Part shown: positions 1 through 7,700 of the stretch, in pieces
How positions within the stretch are numbered: position 1 is the stretch's first letter
Layout: each line of letters opens with the position of its first letter
Assembly (NCBI GenBank): GCA_016584305.1
Contig: JACEEZ010015291.1
Location: forward strand, 116,001-180,000
From: Chionoecetes opilio
Taxonomy: Eukaryota > Arthropoda > Malacostraca > Decapoda > Majidae
Length of the DNA: 64,000 bases
Reading direction: 5' to 3'
Notes under the pieces: model-generated
The model's input: only the letters and a program-made list of their open reading frames with translations
What the model was told of the DNA's origin: nothing
Databases searched by the model: none
Made by a program: the position numbers and the translations under genes

Positions 1-355
1 CAAAGCCTCGGTACTCAAAACCTCGGTACTCAAAGCCTCGGTACTCAAAGCCTCGGTACTCAAAGCCTCGGTACTCAAAGCCTCGGTACTCAAAGCCTCG
101 GTACTCAAAGCCTCGGTACTCAAAGCCTCGGTACTCAAAGCCTCGGTACTCAAAGCCTCGGTACTCAAAGCCTCGGTACTCAAAGCCTCGGTACTCAAAG
201 CCTCGGTACTCAAAGCCTCGGTACTCAAAGCCTCGGTACTCAAAGCCTCGGTACTCAAAGCCTCGGGACTCAAAGCCTCGGGACTCAAAGCTCAAAGCCT
301 CAGTACTCAAAGCCTCGGTACTCAAGCCTCGGTACTCAAAGCCTCAGTACTCAAG
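1..355. repeat. 15-bp tandem minisatellite
   Basis: A head-to-tail array of the 15-bp unit CAAAGCCTCGGTACT is present, near perfect until about 265 and then with substitutions and short deletions to about 355. It probably continues past the left edge. It lies downstream of the last visible kinesin exon on the minus strand, in an intron or 3' flank. Confidence 0.95.
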
Positions 356-523
356 CCCCAAACAGAGGACTCACAAGCCTGCTCATGGCACTTTTTTTTT
401 GGGTACTGTGTGCTCTACTGTACTCATGCCATGTGCCTTTATTATGTATTTTTTTGCTCTACTACTTAAAATAACTCTGTCTTGTTTGTTGTTGTTGCTT
501 TTTTGCCTGTATGCCTCCGGGTG

Positions 524-555
<32 letters not shown>

Positions 556-673
556 GATGTATATAAATATTATCAATTATTTGCTTTAGTACTTAAGTTC
601 ATTCCCTCGTCTATATATTATGTTGTTGTTTTTCTTGTATGCCTTCGGGCGAGAATAAAATTATTATTATTAC
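356..673. other. AT-rich intron or flank with ATT microsatellites
   Basis: No coding signal is seen. The stretch holds two short ATT runs (about 531-555 and 658-672), each preceded by a similar T-rich segment that includes 'TTGTATGCCT', so it looks like a small local duplication. The second run abuts the splice donor of the last visible kinesin exon. Confidence 0.6.
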
Positions 674-3600
674 CTCTCCCCAAAAATGATGGCAGCCGTT
701 GTCTTCTCCCAGGGCACCGAGAGCCTCCCGCTGCCCTTGAGGGACTGACGCATCATCCTGTACAGCCGACTCTTCCGGCCCTTAGGCTGCGCCACCGGCA
801 GCTCCGAACAACTGGCCTGGCTGATGGCAACCTGGCAACCAAATATAAGGATAGTCTCAACCATCGAGTAAATGCTAAACATAACATTCCCTTGTATACT
901 GAAGGTTGAAACATAAATATATTTTCATTGATAAGAATGCTCCAATTATATATAATGCTAGTGGTGGCAGCATACATTAGAGTTTTGGGTGTGAACCGTT
1001 TTATCCCATGACCTTAACCCCTTGAGACCCAGAACGTAATTTCTATTGTAATTTGGGTACCATTAGACAATTTTTAGTGAATATAATCAATATTTTATAG
1101 ATATGACCTATTTAGTATCCTTGTCGACTAACTAATTTGGTATATTCAGTTACTTTTCTTGATTTTATGGCTAACAACAGACAATTTTTTATAGCAAAGG
1201 AAAGATCTGGGCGTGAAGGGGTTATGCATGGAAGAAACAATGCTTTCCTCGGACACACCTGCTTTGCAACCGCTGAAAACTTGAGCACTTGAAGCGTCTC
1301 ATCAAAGAGCAGAGGCATCTTGGATATGTTGACCATCATGGCTGCCTTACCCGCCCAGAAGAAAAGACTGGAACAGCCTCGTCAACTTACTGTCACGATA
1401 TGGCACAGGCATCTTTTTGCTGCCCTTCTGAGCTTGATTACACCTGAAAAGTTACATGAAAGCTGTTGCAGATAGTAAACACAATATTCTTCATGAAAGA
1501 TCCACAAGAAGAAGTTATGCAGGTCCAAGGGCTCAACACATCTATTTCATTCTACTGTAATAACCTCCAAAACCACTATTAGATAACAAATTCATAGGCA
1601 CATTCATGTTCATTAAAGATGTTGCTCATATTATTCAATCAAAACATAAGCAGAATGTTCAATACAAAATGGACAAAATTACAAACAAGTAGAAAACAAA
1701 CTACAAACTATAGTCTATTTTTTTTTATTATGGTCAAAATGCAGTAAGGAAGCCACACCCCCTGCCTCCCCCTCTATTCTACGGGGCAGCTGATTGGTGC
1801 ACTCCTCGTATCATCACTACCAATCACAATATCTTCACTACTTAACAGCGGCGTGACCACTGGACAGAACAATCTTCACTACAAAGGGATTTTTTATTGT
1901 GTCACCCTCTGTAGTGAAGATTGCTCTGTCCAGTAGTCACGTGGTGTTAAGTAGTGAAGATATTGTGATTGGTAGTGATGATACGAGGAGTGCACCAATC
2001 AGCTGCCACGTAGAATAGAAGGGGAGGCAGGGGGCGTGGCTTCCTGACTGCATTTTGACCATAATAAAAAAAATAGACTATAAATCAGAGGGAAAATATC
2101 AAAACATTACTAAAAGTGGAGCCTGGCATTGGCTGGCAGACCCTTGGAATACCTGTGTCAGGGTGGAGGGGTGGAGGCCTTACCTGAGGGCCTCAATGCA
2201 TCTGCTGAGGGTGAGGAGGGAGGTGTTGATGTTGCCACTCTCCTTGAGGCGGTCATGGCTGCTGCTGGTCTTGGCTGCGCGCTCTGCCCCGGCCAGGTCA
2301 CACAGGGACAGTCTGCAACAACACCTCACATCAACAGGCCGCTTCTCATGATGAGTGTTTCTGTATTCAGCAATACTTGCACCGGACAAAACAATCAAAT
2401 TTCACAGCCTGAATGAAGCTAAACCACCACTATCTCCATGTGAAGATCACATTTTTTCTTCTTCTTGACACTTGATTCCTTAATCACAAGAAAACATGAC
2501 ACCCCCAGTGCTGTCTACCTGCCAGCAAGCCTGTCACATATGTTGGGTCATACACATTTCTTTTTCACTTTATCAACTGCATGGTATTACATTAAAAACC
2601 ATAAGCAACTCTAATGTACATGTGCAGCAAATTACATTGACATGTCTGCCATAGAGAAGGAAGCCACTCAACAAAACCTTACACTGAGACGCGGGCAACA
2701 TGTGGGTTGTCGGCATCCGCCAGGCGCACCAGCTTGACTGTGAAGATGCAGTGGGAGCGTGAAGAGTGGTGGTTGAGGCGCGTGGCAGCAAAGTGCAGGT
2801 TCTGGCGGCCAATACTCACCAGCTGCAGGGCCTCCTCAGGCGTTCTCACCCGCACCTCATTCAGACCTGGGAACACACACACAGATACATATGTAGTCAA
2901 TCTATTAACCTCTTCACGCCCAGATCTTTCTTTGGCTATAAAAATTGTATGTTGTTAGCCAAAAAATTACGAAAAGTAACTCAATATACCAAATTAGTTA
3001 GTCGACAAGGATACTATAGTCTATTCACTTAAGCTGGATTCTTGGGAGCTGCTCGCTGCCTACCCGAGTTTGTAAGGACGTCCCTGATTGGTTGATAGAC
3101 TCGGGCTGGGTGGTGGTGGTGGTGGTGGTGGTACCTTGCCTCGCCGCAACCCAAAACCCTTGCGTTGCCTCAGAAAAATATTCATATTTCTTTGCTTTAC
3201 TCATCTCTTACGCAAGATAGGCCTATTTTGTTTGCATCAGTGAATCAGGCAGTGATTGTTTAATAACAACACGCCATTCATAACTCAATAGGGTAAAAAA
3301 TAAAGTCATGACTGAGTATCACAAGAGTAGGCGGACTTTTAGGTTTTCAGTGCATTGAAATGTTGTACTCCTACCCTATATTACCAAGCTACCAGATGAT
3401 ATTTATGAAAGCTGAGCCTACCATCGTGTTCATAATACATTGTTGCATATCATGAGCATAAAAATATTACAGTAACACTACACTAATATTAAGATAATTG
3501 AAGGAAAGTAAAATAGTGTATAAACATTTTTTCTTGCTTATTTTGCTTCAACTCGCTGTAACTCCATCAGTTTTGGTCGCATTAAATTTTCAAGCACTGT

Positions 3601-4644
3601 TTCAAAATCCTTATACTTTTCCGCTTCCTGTGGTATGTAGCACGTACCAATAAAGAAACGAGTAGGTGGTCAAAATGGCTAAGAAAGTTAAACTGTTTCA
3701 AACTGGCGCCATGACAGGTGGAGCCTCTGATAGCTCTCCTCCTCTCTCCTCATGTTCTCTCCTGTATAGGGAGGGAGCAATGCTCACCCGTCACTGTGCC
3801 AGTTTGCAGTAGTAGTTTAACTTTCTTAGCCATTTTGACCACCTACTCTTTTCTTTATTGGTACGTGCTGCATACCACAGGAAGCGGAAAAGTGTAAGAA
3901 TTTTGAAACAGTGCTTGAAAATTTAATGCGACCAAAACTGATGGAGTTACAGCGAGTTGAAGCAAAATAAGCAAGAAAAAATGTTTATACACTATTTTAC
4001 TTTCCTTCAATTATCTTAATATTAGTGTAGTGTTACTGTAATATTTTTATGCTCATGATATGCAACAATGTATTATGAACACGATGGTAGGCTCAGCTTT
4101 CATAAATATCATCTGGTAGCTTGGTAATATAGGGTAGGAGTACAACATTTCAATGCACTGAAAACCTAAAAGTCCGCCTACTCTTGTGATACTCAGTCAT
4201 GACTTTATTTTTTACCCTATTGAGTTATGAATGGCGTGTTGTTATTAAACAATCACTGCCTGATTCACTGATGCAAACAAAATAGGCCTATCTTGCGTAA
4301 GAGATGAGTAAAGCAAAGAAATATGAATATTTTTCTGAGGCAACGCAAGGGTTTTGGGTTGCGGCGAGGCAAGGTACCACCACCACCACCCAGCCCGAGT
4401 CTATCAACCAATCAGCGACGTCCTTACAAACTCTGGTAGGCAGCGAGCAGCTCCCAGCCCAGGAATCCAGCTTAAGTGAATAGACTATACACAGGTCATA
4501 TCTATAAAATTTTGCTTATATTAACAAAAAATTGTCTAATGGTAGCCAAATTACAATGGATACGGGGGGGGGGGCTCAGTAGAGCGCATACCTCCGCCCG
4601 AATATTTCATCAATTTGTTGCCATGGCAACGCTTGTGATTCAAT

Positions 4645-4738
<94 letters not shown>

Positions 4739-7700
4739 TTGTCAATAGATTTCATCCAAAATTAAATCAGTTCTTCCTTATACGAAATAGACATGGTATA
4801 CCAAGTTTGGTCCAAATCTATTCGTAACTTTTCGAGAAATCCTGTACACTAACAAACAGACAGACCAGACAGACAGATCGGGGTGAAAACATAACCCCTC
4901 CAACTTCGTTGGCGGAGGTAAATACGTTCTGGGTCTCAAGGGGTTAACTAAGAATTATTACCAGTGAGGTTAGATTACCGCACACAACACATTGCCTTAC
5001 CACTGTTGATGGAGCACAAGGCCCATCCCACATTCTCATGGTCACCTTATCAGTACACTATCAATTTACTCTCAATTCTTTTTAATAATATAATAAAAAT
5101 CCATATCAGAGAGCAAAATAAAACAACAGTAATACACATGCCATACATAAGACAAATAGTCAGAGCCAAGACTATAATGGTGAATGCAAGATGACTGCTG
5201 AGGCAAGGAGAAGGAAATAGAGATGCACCTACATAAACAGTCGTCAGGTGGTCAATGCAGAGTCTATTGAGGTCTTTAAAAGGAGTCTGGATAAATTCAT
5301 GGATGGGGAAGAGGTTGATATAGGTAGAGTGAAGCAACAGGAACTACCTCGTGTAGGTCTCATGGTCTCTTGTAGCTTCCTTGTTTTCTTTCTCTCTCTG
5401 TCTGTCTTCTTATTATCTCTTTCTCTCTCTCTATGTATGTTTGTCTGCTTGTCTCTCTGTCTGTCTGGCTGTCTGTCTCTATCTCTCTTTCTTTCTCTTT
5501 CTCTGTCTCTGTCTGTCTTTGTATGTTCTTATGTAAAATTAAATTCCTCTAACTCACCTTTGATGTATACAGAGCCATTGTAGTCCTCGCCAAGCATCAG
5601 GGGGTTGCGCTTGTTTCCCTTGGAGGTGGGCATCTTCTCGAGTAGGTCAAAAATATACTCATTATAAATTTCAGCAAAGGAAATAAAAACAGCATATATG
5701 GTGGTCGCTGGACTGGCCGAGTCTTGAGTGGTGTTGGTGGTGGTGTTGGTGGTGTTGGTGGTGTTGAACGAGTCCAGAGCCGGAGACACTGAGGAATAAG
5801 AACATAAGAACATAAGAAAATAAGGAAGCTACAAGAGGCCGTGAGACCTACACGAGGTAGTTCCTGTTACTCAACACTACCTACATCCACCTTTCATCCC
5901 CATCCATGCTCCTAGATTGATCCTATGCTACCCATCCCCATCCATGCATCTAGCCTTCCTTTAAAGCTCTCTAATGACTCCGCATTAACTAACTGTCGAC
6001 TGAGTCCATTCCAATCATTTACCATCCCATTTGTGAACCAGTTACTCCCTATTTCTTTTTAAAATCTACGCTTTTGCTACGCTAAGGAATGTATGACAAC
6101 CTTTGTTTAGGGGATTAAATGTTTCCTCTAAAGCCTCTACTCATGATTCAGTTTGTGAGATGTCCAGCCAGGAGCCTTGTCCAGCAAATACTTCTGAACA
6201 ATGGTATTCGTCTCTTCGATTTCCTTATTCAAAAGTGATACAAAAGAAAGGGTGTTGCAGTGCTTGCCTGGCTTATTCTACTGTTATAAAGTGACATAAA
6301 AGAGTGAACAAAATGCATGTGGTGCCTCTGCTCACCTGCCGCCTCCGTTGTGTTGTGGGAGATGGTGCTGGTCTCGGAGAACTGCACGCTGCTGTTCACG
6401 GTGTCATCACAAATGGATGCTTTAAGGAAGCTCTGAAACAAAATTCAAATACCAATATGAAAGGGTGCTTAAGTGACATGAATAAATAAGGGCAATGAGC
6501 AGAGTAGTGAGGTGTGGTAAAGATGGACATTTATGAAGGGTGAGTCATTGAAGAAGGCACAGGTTTCACATACAATGTTATTTACTACAGAATTAAGTAA
6601 ACAAAACAAAATGATGACTGGTAACTATGACACTGCTTCATGAGTGAGCCTTTCTGACTGTGGACTCCTAGCTGATATAGGGGAGAGCGGGGCAGGTTGC
6701 ATCGAGGGTAGGTTGCATCATTGCCTCTAACTCGCATTAACTTTTTTTATTATTATTATTGTTGTAGTTGTAGTAGTAGTAGTTTATAGTAGTAGTTGTA
6801 GTAGTAGTAGTATTAAGACAATGTACGTGTGATAACATGCGAGTTGGAGGCAATGATGCAACCTACCCTCGATGCAACCTGCCCCGCTCTCCCCTAAGTT
6901 TCTAAACCCTCCCATGACCCATTAGAACATCCTTATAACCCTCATTTGGATCACAACCATGAGTTTGGGAACCACTGTAGTACATGTACACAGACTGAGA
7001 CTAGCTCAATGATAAAAATGTCTAGGACCAACAACCCAGCATTAGATACCATAGTGGATTGTGATAGGGTGGTGGTGAGGTTGGAGGTGATCTTAAAGAT
7101 GCTCTCCCTCTTCTCCTCCTCCTTCAGCACGTCCTGCTCCTCAAGGCGTGTCACGTTGCAGGAAAACTTGGGCTTCAGGTCATTCTTGGGGTACTGGTGC
7201 TCCCCAACAACTGTGAAGATGTGCTGCACTGTGCGTGGCAGCAGCCCGGCATCCTCTTGTGTGCCTGGGAGAGGAGAGGAGCATACGGTTATCACAGCTC
7301 ATTTCAAAACAAACATGTGTATTGATTTCATGGTAAAGTCCCATCTCATCTGTTATGATAACGCCACTGTATAAGGCACAAGAGAGAATAAGAGTGCATA
7401 TTGGAGTATGCAAATACAAGATGCATGAACAGGTGATTAAACATGAGCCAATGGAGATTATTCTCCCTGGCCATGCCCCTGAAGGCAGCTACCAGGAACA
7501 GGTGTCAATGTAAAGTACTTTAGACAAAAGAAATCCTACCCATCCCCTTTTGTCCTGCTGTGTGATGTAAACTGTAGATTAATGGATGCTTGTAATGTAA
7601 TGGAGGCAATAAGCTTGATACACATCATTGCTGGATGATATAAAAGAGCAATAATGATCTACTTATGATATAAAAGAGCAATAATGATCTACTTATGATA

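Larger units (their letters stand above)
2905..4947 (-). mobile_element. TTAA-flanked MITE, copy 2, split by two insertions
   Basis: Pieces at 2905-3016, 4490-4558 and 4921-4947 join into one ordinary copy of the TTAA MITE in reverse orientation. The gaps are filled by the foldback at 3017-4487 and by the A-rich element ending at 4920. TTAA is present at both outer ends. The outer copy is therefore older than both insertions. It starts 39 bp from the acceptor of kinesin exon 8. Confidence 0.85.

Noticed and set aside
1..355. CRISPR-like array (also 7637-7780, 43108-43380, 45206-45332)
   Set aside because: Repeats are directly adjacent with no unique spacers; they are ordinary tandem repeats in a eukaryotic genome.
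1346..1352. Small intron or programmed frameshift in the kinesin
   Set aside because: Only one base separates the two correct frames, so no intron fits. No slippery heptamer or downstream structure typical of programmed shifting is seen.
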